A DNA stretch of 5,183 nt from an uncultured Eubacterium sp. (GCA_910579075.1 CAJTSV010000163.1:1-5183); one strand, 5' to 3'; numbered from the stretch's first letter, positions 1-5,183 are shown. The notes: generated by a model not told the origin, from the letters alone. Made by a program: numbers and translations.

Positions 1-111
1 GTAAAACCGGGTATAGCGCAGCACGTGGCACACCACCACCGCCCGGCCGGTCTCGTGGGCCTTTTTCTGCAGGGCGCGGCAGCAGCCATCGTGCTGGCAG
101 GCAGCCTTGTC
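1..111 (-). pseudogene. 5'-truncated Gfo/Idh/MocA-type oxidoreductase fragment (runs off the window edge)
   Basis: Read on the minus strand, 111..1 is open and ends at the window edge with the peptide AHETGRAVVVCHVLRYTRFY. The VCHVLRYTxF pattern is, from memory, typical of the middle of one Gfo/Idh/MocA oxidoreductase subgroup, just after the conserved EKP segment of the NAD(P)-binding domain. A stop codon (TGA, complement of 112-114) lies directly upstream in frame, no plausible start codon follows it, and the expected Rossmann GxGxxG region is absent from the DNA to the right. The fragment is about 66% GC, clearly richer than the rest of the window, and points away from the neighbouring SIR2 gene. 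I infer a decayed or truncated gene, or a chimeric assembly edge. The family call rests on a short motif only. Confidence 0.5.
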
Positions 112-165
112 TCATAGCCGGTATAAAAAAGCCGGAAAACAATAGCAGAAAAAGAGGGAGAGACT

Positions 166-900
166 ATGTCAGAGGAATCAGTAAGGGAACTGCAGAAGTT
201 TATCACGCAATCCGATAACATTGTATTTTTTGGCGGCGCAGGAGTATCTACGGAAAGCGGCATACCGGATTTCCGCAGCGTGGACGGATTATATAACCAG
301 AAATACGACTATCCGCCGGAAACGATACTGAGCCATTCGTTTTATATGTCAAAAACCGGGGAATTTTACCGTTTTTACCACGATAAAATGCTCTGCCTGG
401 ATGCAAAGCCGAATGCAGCGCATGTAAAGCTGGCAGAATTAGAAAAAACCGGAAAGCTCAAAGCGGTCATAACGCAGAATATCGACGGCCTGCACCAGAT
501 GGCGGGAAGCCGGGAAGTGATGGAGCTGCATGGCAGCGTGCACCGCAATTACTGCCGGAAATGTGCAAAGCTGTTTGATGCGCAGTATATGAAAAATCAT
601 GAGGGGATTCCGCTCTGTGATGAATGCGGCGGGGATATCAAGCCGGATGTCGTATTATATGAAGAAGGGCTTGATACACGCACGATGCAAAAATCCATCC
701 AGTATATTTCCAATGCGGATGTCCTGATTGTGGGCGGAACCTCGCTGGCTGTATATCCGGCAGCGGGACTGATTGATTATTACCGCGGGAATAAGCTTGT
801 GCTCATTAATAAATCTGCAACCCCGATGGATGCCCGTGCGGACCTGCTTATTCAGGGAAGCATCGGCGAAGTGCTCGGGCAGATAAGCGGGGTTTCGTGA
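166..900 (+). CDS. cobB: NAD-dependent protein deacetylase, SIR2 (sirtuin) family
   Basis: This sirtuin removes acyl groups from protein lysines, consuming NAD+ and releasing nicotinamide and O-acyl-ADP-ribose, presumably in the cytosol. The 244 residues match the usual length of a minimal bacterial sirtuin. Visible motifs in order are: NAD-binding GAGVSTESGIPDFRS (24-38); TQNIDGLH (103-110); catalytic His122 in LHGS; a zinc ribbon with Cys130, Cys133, Cys151 and Cys154; KPDVVLYEEGLD (159-170); and GTSLAVYPA (191-199). I see no clear Tyr-x-x-Arg pair as found in desuccinylase-type sirtuins, so deacetylation is the likelier activity; that is an inference. GAGGGAG at 154-160 supports the start. 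The stop overlaps the start of the next gene, suggesting coupled translation. No convincing promoter is visible in the short space after the left-edge fragment. The targets are unknown. Confidence 0.93.
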   Translation: MSEESVRELQKFITQSDNIVFFGGAGVSTESGIPDFRSVDGLYNQKYDYPPETILSHSFYMSKTGEFYRFYHDKMLCLDAKPNAAHVKLAELEKTGKLKAVITQNIDGLHQMAGSREVMELHGSVHRNYCRKCAKLFDAQYMKNHEGIPLCDECGGDIKPDVVLYEEGLDTRTMQKSIQYISNADVLIVGGTSLAVYPAAGLIDYYRGNKLVLINKSATPMDARADLLIQGSIGEVLGQISGVS

Positions 901-1094
901 TGGATATAGAACCTGGGGATATTCTGAAATTAAAGAAAAAGCATCCGTGCGGGAGCTTTGAATGGGAAGTGCTGCGGACAGGGGCCGATTTCCGGCTTAA
1001 ATGCACAGGCTGCGGCCGGCAGGTCATGATGGAGCGCAGGATTGCAGAAAAAAATGTAAAAAAAATAAATAAAAAACTTGCAAATAAAGAGTAA
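900..1094 (+). CDS. DUF951 family small protein
   Basis: This small basic protein (64 residues) matches the DUF951 family as I remember it: GDIxxLKKxHPCG near the N-terminus, a conserved Trp (EWEV), GADFRLKC, then CGRQVMMER. The HPCG cysteine together with CTGCG could form a zinc-ribbon-like or nucleic-acid-binding fold; this is inference, and no function is established to my knowledge. The start is ambiguous. ATG at 900 shares its A with the SIR2 TGA stop and lies 7 bases after GCGGGG (887-892), while GTG at 897 would add one residue and give a 4-base GTGA overlap. I prefer ATG. Either way translation is probably coupled to the sirtuin gene. The C-terminal tail is Lys/Asn-rich and encoded by long A-tracts (7, 8 and 6 A) that also lie just upstream of the rpsF promoter. 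Confidence 0.85.
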   Translation: MDIEPGDILKLKKKHPCGSFEWEVLRTGADFRLKCTGCGRQVMMERRIAEKNVKKINKKLANKE

Positions 1095-1106
1095 ACATGG
1101 TATCAT
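1078..1106 (+). promoter_or_regulatory. Sigma-A-type promoter of the rpsF-ssb-rpsR operon
   Basis: TTGCAA (1078-1083) and TATCAT (1101-1106) are separated by exactly 17 bases, a good match to the -35/-10 consensus, and predict a transcript start near 1112-1114. The A-tracts at 1048-1054, 1058-1065 and 1071-1076 lie immediately upstream, as expected of an UP element at a strong ribosomal-protein promoter. The -35 box lies inside the last codons of the DUF951 gene. A TATAAT at 1119-1124 is better as a -10 alone but has no -35 at the right distance. Confidence 0.65.
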
Positions 1107-1129
1107 TTGTACTCGTGATATAATAAATT

Positions 1130-1160
1130 CCTTGCTTTTCCAGAGAAGGGAAGGCCGGAG
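1130..1160 (+). promoter_or_regulatory. rpsF leader hairpin, candidate S6:S18 autoregulatory site
   Basis: In the untranslated leader, CCTT (1130-1133) can pair with AAGG (1151-1154). After a bulged G1134, CTTTTC (1135-1140) pairs with GAAGGG (1145-1150, two G-U wobbles) around a CAGA loop. CCG (1155-1157) follows the stem directly and is in turn followed by GAG (1158-1160). In many bacteria the S6:S18 complex represses its own operon by binding a leader hairpin with a conserved unpaired CCG, imitating its 16S rRNA site. Position, operon and the CCG agree with that model. The exact outer pairing (GAG with CTC at 1112-1114 is only three base pairs) is uncertain. Confidence 0.5.
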
Positions 1161-1182
1161 ACCAGAAGGAGGTACAATTCGC

Positions 1183-1473
1183 ATGAACAAGTATGAATTA
1201 GCGCTCGTTGTGAATGCTAAAATCGAAGATGATACGAGAGCAGCAGTTGTTGAAAAGGCAAAAGAGTATGTTACCCGTAACGGCGGTACCATTACTGAAG
1301 TAGAAGAATGGGGCAAAAAGAAATTAGCTTATGAAATCAAAAAAATGACGGATGGCTTTTTCTATTTTATCCAGTTCGATGCCGAAGCATCTGCGCCAGC
1401 TTTGATTGAACAGAAAGTCCGCATCATGGATAACGTTCTTCGTTTTTTATGCGTTCGGAAAGATGAGGCTTAA
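1183..1473 (+). CDS. rpsF: 30S ribosomal protein S6
   Basis: S6 is a small-subunit ribosomal protein that binds the 16S rRNA central domain as a heterodimer with S18, whose gene lies two genes downstream. The 96 residues match the normal S6 length. Typical features are MNKYELALVV at the N-terminus, NGGTITEVEEWGKKKLAYEI (33-52, with the family's E-x-WG-x-x-x-LAY pattern), the GFFYFIQF strand, and a C-terminal VRIMDNVLRFL. The open frame extends further upstream, but ATG 1183 is the right start: it follows a near-perfect AGAAGGAGGT (1164-1173) at normal distance, and the upstream codons cover the leader and the predicted promoter. It is the first gene of the rpsF-ssb-rpsR operon. Nothing about it is odd. 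Confidence 0.98.
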   Translation: MNKYELALVVNAKIEDDTRAAVVEKAKEYVTRNGGTITEVEEWGKKKLAYEIKKMTDGFFYFIQFDAEASAPALIEQKVRIMDNVLRFLCVRKDEA

Positions 1474-1493
1474 CCGATAAAGGAGAACGCAGC

Positions 1494-1943
1494 ATGAATA
1501 AAGTAATACTTATGGGAAGGCTCACAAGAGACCCGGAAATCCGCTATTCCCAGGGAGAACAGTCTACAGCGGTAGCCAGATATACATTAGCCGTTGACCG
1601 CCGCTTTAGCAGAAATAACGGACAGGACCAGCAGACAGCAGATTTTATCGGCTGTGTGGCATTCGGGCGTTCTGCGGAATTTGCTGAGAAATATTTCCGT
1701 AAAGGATTAAAAATAGTCATAACCGGACGGATTCAGACCGGAAGCTATACAAACCGGGATGGACAGAAGGTTTATACAACCGATGTTGTAGTAGAAGACC
1801 AGGAGTTTGCAGAGAGCAAAAATGCAAGTTCTGAAAATACCGGAGGCGGGTTTGCGCCGATGGACAGGCCGTCTCCAAGCGCAGCAGGTGACGGTTTTAT
1901 GAATATTCCGGATGGAATAGATGAGGAGCTGCCATTTAATTAA
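1494..1943 (+). CDS. ssb: Single-stranded DNA-binding protein
   Basis: SSB coats single-stranded DNA during replication, recombination and repair and recruits partner proteins through its acidic C-terminal tip. The 149-residue protein has a full OB-fold (about 1-108): NKVILMGRLTRDPEIRY, then TADFIGCVAFGRSAEFAEKY, then GRIQTGSYTNRDGQKVYTTD. A Gly/Ser/Pro-rich linker follows (about 109-138), then the tip DGIDEELPFN. The tip keeps the acidic-Leu-Pro-Phe pattern but carries one extra Asn after the Phe that usually ends the protein. ATG 1494 follows AAAGGAG (1479-1485) by eight bases. The gene lies between rpsF and rpsR with spacings of 20 and 42 bases, the conserved Firmicute order, so it is almost certainly cotranscribed with them. 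Confidence 0.98.
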   Translation: MNKVILMGRLTRDPEIRYSQGEQSTAVARYTLAVDRRFSRNNGQDQQTADFIGCVAFGRSAEFAEKYFRKGLKIVITGRIQTGSYTNRDGQKVYTTDVVVEDQEFAESKNASSENTGGGFAPMDRPSPSAAGDGFMNIPDGIDEELPFN

Positions 1944-1985
1944 CAGGTTCCAGCAGCGGCTGGATTTTAGCAGGAGGTAATAGTC

Positions 1986-2243
1986 ATGGCTTTCAACAGA
2001 ACTGAGAGAGGCGACAATCCGCGCAGAAGAACAATGCACAGAAGGAAAAAAGTATGTGTATTCTGTGGCAAGGATAACGTGATTGATTATAAAGACGTGA
2101 ATAAATTAAAAAGGTATATTTCCGAGAGAGGAAAAATCTTACCGAGAAGAATTACAGGGAACTGTGCAAAGCATCAGAGGGCGCTTACAGCAGCGATTAA
2201 AAGAGCGCGCCATGTAGCTTTAATGCCGTATGTACAGGATTAA
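1986..2243 (+). CDS. rpsR: 30S ribosomal protein S18, zinc-binding form
   Basis: S18 binds S6 on the 30S platform. The 85 residues contain the classic S18 core: RRKKVCVFCGK, then IDYKDVNKLKRYISERGKIL, then PRRITGNCAKHQRALTAAIK, then RARHVALMPY. Cys24, Cys27, Cys60 and His63 form an apparent zinc site, so this is the cysteine-containing (zinc-dependent) version rather than the zinc-free paralogue some bacteria induce during zinc shortage. The short Arg-rich N-terminal extension is typical of Firmicutes. ATG 1986 follows AGGAGGT (1972-1978) by seven bases. It is the last gene of the operon, with a strong terminator just behind it. Confidence 0.98.
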   Translation: MAFNRTERGDNPRRRTMHRRKKVCVFCGKDNVIDYKDVNKLKRYISERGKILPRRITGNCAKHQRALTAAIKRARHVALMPYVQD

Positions 2244-2252
2244 ATGAGTCAG

Positions 2253-2284
2253 ACCGCCACATGGAAAGCCGTGTGGCGGTTTTT
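2253..2284 (+). terminator. Intrinsic terminator of the rpsF-ssb-rpsR operon
   Basis: ACCGCCACA (2253-2261) pairs perfectly with TGTGGCGGT (2272-2280). The stem continues through a U-G wobble and two G-C pairs to an AAAG loop (2265-2268), about 12 base pairs in all. A run of five T (2280-2284) follows at once. It begins only nine bases after the rpsR stop codon. The T-tract is short and the stem is palindromic, but a minus-strand role is unlikely because no gene converges on it. Confidence 0.93.
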
Positions 2285-2385
2285 GTAATATTCCGTGCAG
2301 GAAACCGGACAGGCAAAAGAAAGAAAAGAAAGCGATGATAGAATAAGAAAAAATAAGAAAATAAAAAAGCAGTAAAGGGGAAAAT

Positions 2386-3357
2386 ATGGACCCATTAAAG
2401 TTAGCCGGATTATTGAAAGGACATAAAAATTATATCCAGACACACAATTATCCGGACCCGGACGCAATCGCAAGTGCATTTGGCTTGCAGCATTTTCTGA
2501 AACAGCATGGCGTGGAAGCACAGATTTGCTATGATGGCAGCATCGACAACCTGAGCACGAAAAAAATGTTTACTGTATTCGGCATCCATCTGCTGCCGGC
2601 AGAGCAGGTTACGGATATGCAGAAGGAAGATTATATTGTTACCGTGGATTCCCAGAAGTATAACGCGAATCTTACCGACCTGATTGGGGATGAAGCGGCC
2701 TGCATTGACCACCACCCGACGTTTATTCCGTGTGAATACCGCTACAGCGATATCCGCCTGGCAGGAGCCTGCTCCTCGCTGATTGCCGAGTATTTTTATA
2801 AAACAGATACGCCGATGAATCCGACGGTCGCAGCAGCGCTTGCTTATGGAATCAAAATAGATACCGCGGATTTTATCCGGGGAACGACCCAGCTGGATAT
2901 TGATATGTTTGCCTATGTATATAAACAGGCAGATAAGGATAAGATAACGACAATGTACCGCAATACGCTTGAACTGCGTGATTTGCAGGCATATGGCGCA
3001 GCCATTGACAATATACATGTCAGAAACGGAGTGGGATTTGCATGTATTCCGTTTGACTGCCCGGATGCCCTGATTGCCATTATTTCTGATTTTATCCTGG
3101 CGCTGAATGTCGTGGATGTATCGGTTATTTATGCGGTGCGCAGGGACGGCATCAAATTTTCTGTACGCAGCGAGCGCAAAGAGCTGGAATGCGGCAAAAT
3201 GATAGCTGCTGCTTTAAAGCAGTATGGCAATGGCGGCGGTCACCAGGCTATGGCAGGCGGTTTTATCCCAAAAGAAAATGTCTGCTGGTCGGTGCAGATG
3301 CAGGAACAGATAGAACGGGAATTTATGTATCAGATAGAAACCATGAGCAAAGAATGA
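2386..3357 (+). CDS. DHH/DHHA1 family phosphoesterase, NrnA-like
   Basis: This is a predicted soluble metal-dependent phosphoesterase of 323 residues, the usual length of standalone DHH-DHHA1 enzymes such as NrnA, which degrade short oligoribonucleotides and pAp. Some relatives cleave pApA or c-di-AMP. Catalytic motifs are intact: H20-x-x-PDPDAIAS with Asp24 and Asp26; Asp88 in TVDS; Asp108-His109-His110; and Asp159 in GIKIDTADF. The C-terminal DHHA1 domain carries GNGGGHQAMAGGF (281-293), its substrate-binding loop. There are no membrane, PAS or GGDEF segments, so it is not GdpP, the c-di-AMP phosphodiesterase that occupies a nearby locus in many Firmicutes. ATG 2386 follows AAAGGGG (2374-2380) by five bases. 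The 101 bases between the upstream terminator and this gene are purine-rich with no clear promoter. The substrate cannot be decided from sequence alone. Confidence 0.9.
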   Translation: MDPLKLAGLLKGHKNYIQTHNYPDPDAIASAFGLQHFLKQHGVEAQICYDGSIDNLSTKKMFTVFGIHLLPAEQVTDMQKEDYIVTVDSQKYNANLTDLIGDEAACIDHHPTFIPCEYRYSDIRLAGACSSLIAEYFYKTDTPMNPTVAAALAYGIKIDTADFIRGTTQLDIDMFAYVYKQADKDKITTMYRNTLELRDLQAYGAAIDNIHVRNGVGFACIPFDCPDALIAIISDFILALNVVDVSVIYAVRRDGIKFSVRSERKELECGKMIAAALKQYGNGGGHQAMAGGFIPKENVCWSVQMQEQIEREFMYQIETMSKE

Positions 3358-3365
3358 TGGAAATC

Positions 3366-3475
3366 GTTAAAATCAGAAAAACTGGTAAAATTCAGAAATG
3401 ACGTTAAAATCAGAAAAACTGTTAAAAATCAGTAAAACCGATATAATTAGAAAAACTGGAAATATCAGAAAAATT
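3366..3475 (+). repeat. Array of about six imperfect 18-19 bp tandem repeats
   Basis: Almost the whole gap between the DHH gene and the membrane-protein gene is built from degenerate copies of GTTAAAATCAGAAAAACT. Copies start at 3366, 3384, 3403, 3421, 3440 and 3458; those at 3366 and 3403 are identical over 19 bases (with a following G), and the last two match the consensus at about 14 of 18 positions. Many copies contain CAG-AAAAA-CTG, a short inverted motif. The array is A-rich and has stops in each forward frame I read, so it is not coding. It contains a perfect TATAAT at 3442-3447. It may be a protein-binding array, a slippage-grown spacer or curved DNA; no known element is recognised. 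Confidence 0.75.
3419..3447 (+). promoter_or_regulatory. Possible promoter of the membrane-protein gene, inside the repeat array
   Basis: A perfect -10 hexamer TATAAT (3442-3447) lies 17 bases after CTGTTA (3419-3424), which matches the -35 consensus at only three of six positions. There is no extended -10 TGn. The TATAAT arises from a single degenerate copy of the 18-bp repeat. There is no terminator between the DHH gene and this point, so readthrough is also possible. Confidence 0.35.
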
Positions 3476-3490
3476 GGAAAGTAAGAATAA

Positions 3491-3497
3491 GAGGAAA
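3491..3497 (+). promoter_or_regulatory. Ribosome-binding site deciding the start of the membrane-protein gene
   Basis: GAGGAAA lies at a normal distance before ATG 3501. The same frame is open upstream to a TTG at 3474, which has no comparable Shine-Dalgarno sequence and would begin inside or at the edge of the repeat array. The downstream ATG also places the positively charged MKKITKK directly before the first membrane segment. Confidence 0.7.
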
Positions 3498-3500
3498 TCT

Positions 3501-5156
3501 ATGAAAAAAATAACGAAAAAAATAATACTGGCAGCAGTCCTGCTTTTGTTTGCAGGCATGTATTACTATGTTACGCTTCCAGCTATTAATATCCATGCAG
3601 CAGGATTCTGGACAACGCTTGGGCTGCTGATTGCATTTGCCACTATACTGTATGCAGTCGTACAGATGCGCAGGCAGTCCAAAACGAATGTCGTGCAGGT
3701 AAAAACAATCGAGAGCGTATGGAAAGAGCTGAAGCTTGTCAGGCTCGGGACAGCTTTATTTATTCTTGTATTTGTAATCTTTGGAGCCGGGAACCTGCTT
3801 TCTTCGCCGGTTATTAATGCAGATAAGTACCAGAAGCTGATGACTGTGCAGGAAGGGGATTTTACAGAAGACATCCAGCAGACCAATTACAATACGATTC
3901 CGCTGCTCGATAAGGATTCTGCCGAGCTTTTGGGAAACCGCAAAATGGGCAGCATGGTAGACATGGTATCGCAGTTTGAGGTCGGTACCGATTATACGCA
4001 GATTAATTACCAGGATATGCCGGTGCGCGTCACGCCGCTTGTATATGCAAATGAAATCAAATGGCTGACAAACCAGAAAGCCGGCATTCCAGCCTATATC
4101 AGGATAGATATGGCGACACAGAATACCGAATGCGTCAAGCTGGAAGAAACGATTAAATATTCCAAGTCAGAATATTTTAACCGCAATATTTACCGCCATT
4201 TGAGATTCCGTTATCCGACTTATATTTTTGACGACCAGATTTTTTTTGAAATCAATGATGAAGGAACGCCGTACTGGGTATGCCCGGTCAAAAAATTCAA
4301 TATCGGCCTTTTCGGCGGGCAGACAGTCGGAAATGTGGTGCTGTGCAATGCAGTAACCGGGGAATGCACGGATTATCCGGTCGAAGACGTTCCAAACTGG
4401 ATTGACAAGGTATATTCCGCAGAGCTTCTGACGCAGCTGTATAACTATTATGGAATTTACAAGCATGGCTTTTTTAACAGCGTGCTGGGGCAGAAGGACT
4501 GCCTGAAAGCTACAAACGGATATAATTATATTGCACTCGATGACGATGTGTGGGTGTATACAGGCGTGACATCCGTCAGCGGCGACCAGTCCAATGTCGG
4601 ATTTGTGCTGATGAACCAGCGTACCATGGAAACGAAATATTATAAAGTAGAGGGCGCGATTGAAGATTCTGCCATGTCCTCTGCGGAAGGGCAGGTGCAG
4701 AACCTTGGCTACCGTGCAACGTTTCCGCTTTTGCTGAATATTTCGAATGAACCGACGTACTTTATGGCATTAAAGGACGGGGCCGGGCTGGTAAAAAAAT
4801 ACGCCATGGTCAATGTACAGAAATACCAGTGGGTGGCAATCGGAGATACGGTCAAGGAGTGCGAAAAGGCATATGTATCGCTGCTTGCTACGAACGGGAT
4901 ATCGGATGTCAAAAATGAGAGCTTGTTCGAAAGCGTTACCGGAACCATCGCTGCAATCGCACCGGTAACCATAGAAGGAAATACCCATTATTATGTGGCG
5001 CTGGAAAATTCCGGGGATTTGTTTGACATCGATTTGTCTGACAAAAGCCTGATTGGAATTATACGGTACCAGGCCGGGGATTCCATACAGTTAACTTATT
5101 CGCGTGATGAAAGCGGGCTGCATCCGGTCACGGGGATATTACTGTTCACTCCGTGA
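3501..5156 (+). CDS. Uncharacterised protein with three N-terminal membrane segments and a large external domain
   Basis: I do not recognise a characterised function. From ATG 3501 the protein has 551 residues. MKKITKK precedes a first hydrophobic segment (about 8-26), a second follows at about 35-56 and ends in RRQSK, and a third spans about 83-101. The positive-inside rule then puts residues 104-551 outside the cell. That domain is rich in Tyr and beta-strand-like stretches. It contains segments such as VRVTPLVYANEIKWL and FRYPTYIF (about 231-238), PYWVCPV (258-264), YNYIALDDDVWVYTGVTSV (about 340-358), FPLLLNISNEPTYFMALKDG (about 413-432) and a final TGTIAAIAP...THYYVALEN stretch that could be a small beta-barrel. 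Six Cys (211, 261, 282, 289, 334, 454) lie in the ectodomain. I believe close relatives occur in other Lachnospiraceae, but this is from memory. The repeating Tyr-rich strands suggest PepSY-like or internally duplicated units; this is inference only. Confidence 0.85.
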   Translation: MKKITKKIILAAVLLLFAGMYYYVTLPAINIHAAGFWTTLGLLIAFATILYAVVQMRRQSKTNVVQVKTIESVWKELKLVRLGTALFILVFVIFGAGNLLSSPVINADKYQKLMTVQEGDFTEDIQQTNYNTIPLLDKDSAELLGNRKMGSMVDMVSQFEVGTDYTQINYQDMPVRVTPLVYANEIKWLTNQKAGIPAYIRIDMATQNTECVKLEETIKYSKSEYFNRNIYRHLRFRYPTYIFDDQIFFEINDEGTPYWVCPVKKFNIGLFGGQTVGNVVLCNAVTGECTDYPVEDVPNWIDKVYSAELLTQLYNYYGIYKHGFFNSVLGQKDCLKATNGYNYIALDDDVWVYTGVTSVSGDQSNVGFVLMNQRTMETKYYKVEGAIEDSAMSSAEGQVQNLGYRATFPLLLNISNEPTYFMALKDGAGLVKKYAMVNVQKYQWVAIGDTVKECEKAYVSLLATNGISDVKNESLFESVTGTIAAIAPVTIEGNTHYYVALENSGDLFDIDLSDKSLIGIIRYQAGDSIQLTYSRDESGLHPVTGILLFTP

Positions 5157-5183
5157 CCAGTAATCTTCGCAAATGCATTTTAA

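Noticed and set aside
107..127. TTGTCT (107-112) plus TATAAA (122-127) as the SIR2 promoter
   Set aside because: The spacing is nine bases, far too short for a sigma-A promoter, and the -35 would lie in the GC-rich fragment.
117..135. Hairpin or terminator formed by the two GCCGG copies
   Set aside because: Only about four base pairs can form around an A-rich loop, with no T-tract on either side.
1119..1124. TATAAT as the main rpsF -10 box
   Set aside because: No usable -35 box lies 16-18 bases upstream; TTGCAA-17-TATCAT is the better pair, although a second start cannot be excluded.
1078..1182. Longer S6 starting at ATG 1078
   Set aside because: It would add 35 residues not found in S6 and run through the promoter and leader; ATG 1183 has a near-perfect ribosome-binding site.
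930..1316. Minus-strand open frame across DUF951 and rpsF
   Set aside because: It is antisense to two well-supported genes and to the promoter between them, and its translation resembles no protein family.
2410..3018. Minus-strand 202-residue open frame inside the DHH gene
   Set aside because: It lies entirely antisense to a gene with intact catalytic motifs and looks like a composition shadow.
3366..3475. Repeat array as a CRISPR array
   Set aside because: The copies abut with no unique spacers, the unit is only 18-19 bases and degenerate, and no cas gene is present.
3366..3475. Repeat array as a decayed hexapeptide-repeat coding region (VKIRKT)
   Set aside because: The 18-base unit does read VKIRKT in places, but stops occur within two units in each forward frame I read (TGA at 3399, TAA near 3433), and no start or ribosome-binding site is associated.
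3474..3500. TTG at 3474 as start of the large membrane protein
   Set aside because: It lacks a Shine-Dalgarno site and sits in the repeat array; ATG 3501 has GAGGAAA at normal distance and gives a better N-terminus.

Overview
The window looks like a chromosomal piece from a low-to-mid GC Firmicute, most likely a Lachnospiraceae-type Clostridium relative. The evidence is the uninterrupted rpsF-ssb-rpsR block, a DUF951-type small protein just upstream of it, strong AGGAGG ribosome-binding sites, and the sequence style of the SSB and S18 proteins. All complete genes are on the + strand. This placement comes from protein recognition by eye, not from a search.

Layout. Positions 1-111 hold a GC-rich (about 66%) fragment that, read on the minus strand, resembles the middle of a Gfo/Idh/MocA-type NAD(P)-dependent oxidoreductase. 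It has no start and no Rossmann N-terminus, so it looks like a 5'-truncated remnant or an assembly junction. Next is a two-gene unit with overlapping stop and start: a SIR2-family protein deacylase (166-900) and a DUF951 small zinc-ribbon-like protein (900-1094). The A-rich 3' end of the DUF951 gene also carries a good sigma-A-type promoter. That promoter drives the rpsF (S6, 1183-1473), ssb (1494-1943), rpsR (S18, 1986-2243) operon, which has a hairpin leader resembling an S6:S18 autoregulatory site and ends at a strong intrinsic terminator (2253-2284).

Downstream are a standalone DHH/DHHA1 phosphoesterase of NrnA type (2386-3357), an A-rich intergenic stretch made of about six imperfect 18-19 bp tandem repeats that contains a perfect TATAAT (3366-3475), and a 551-residue protein with three N-terminal membrane segments and a large predicted external domain of unknown function (3501-5156). 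The last 27 bases hold nothing I can identify.

How the genes fit together: S6, SSB and S18 are the conserved ribosome/replication cluster. The DHH enzyme plausibly degrades small oligoribonucleotides, pAp or a cyclic-dinucleotide product. The SIR2 enzyme uses NAD to deacylate proteins. I see no defence system, mobile element or other clearly new multi-gene system. The parts least explained by known biology are the repeat array, the large ectodomain protein behind it, and the truncated fragment at the left edge.
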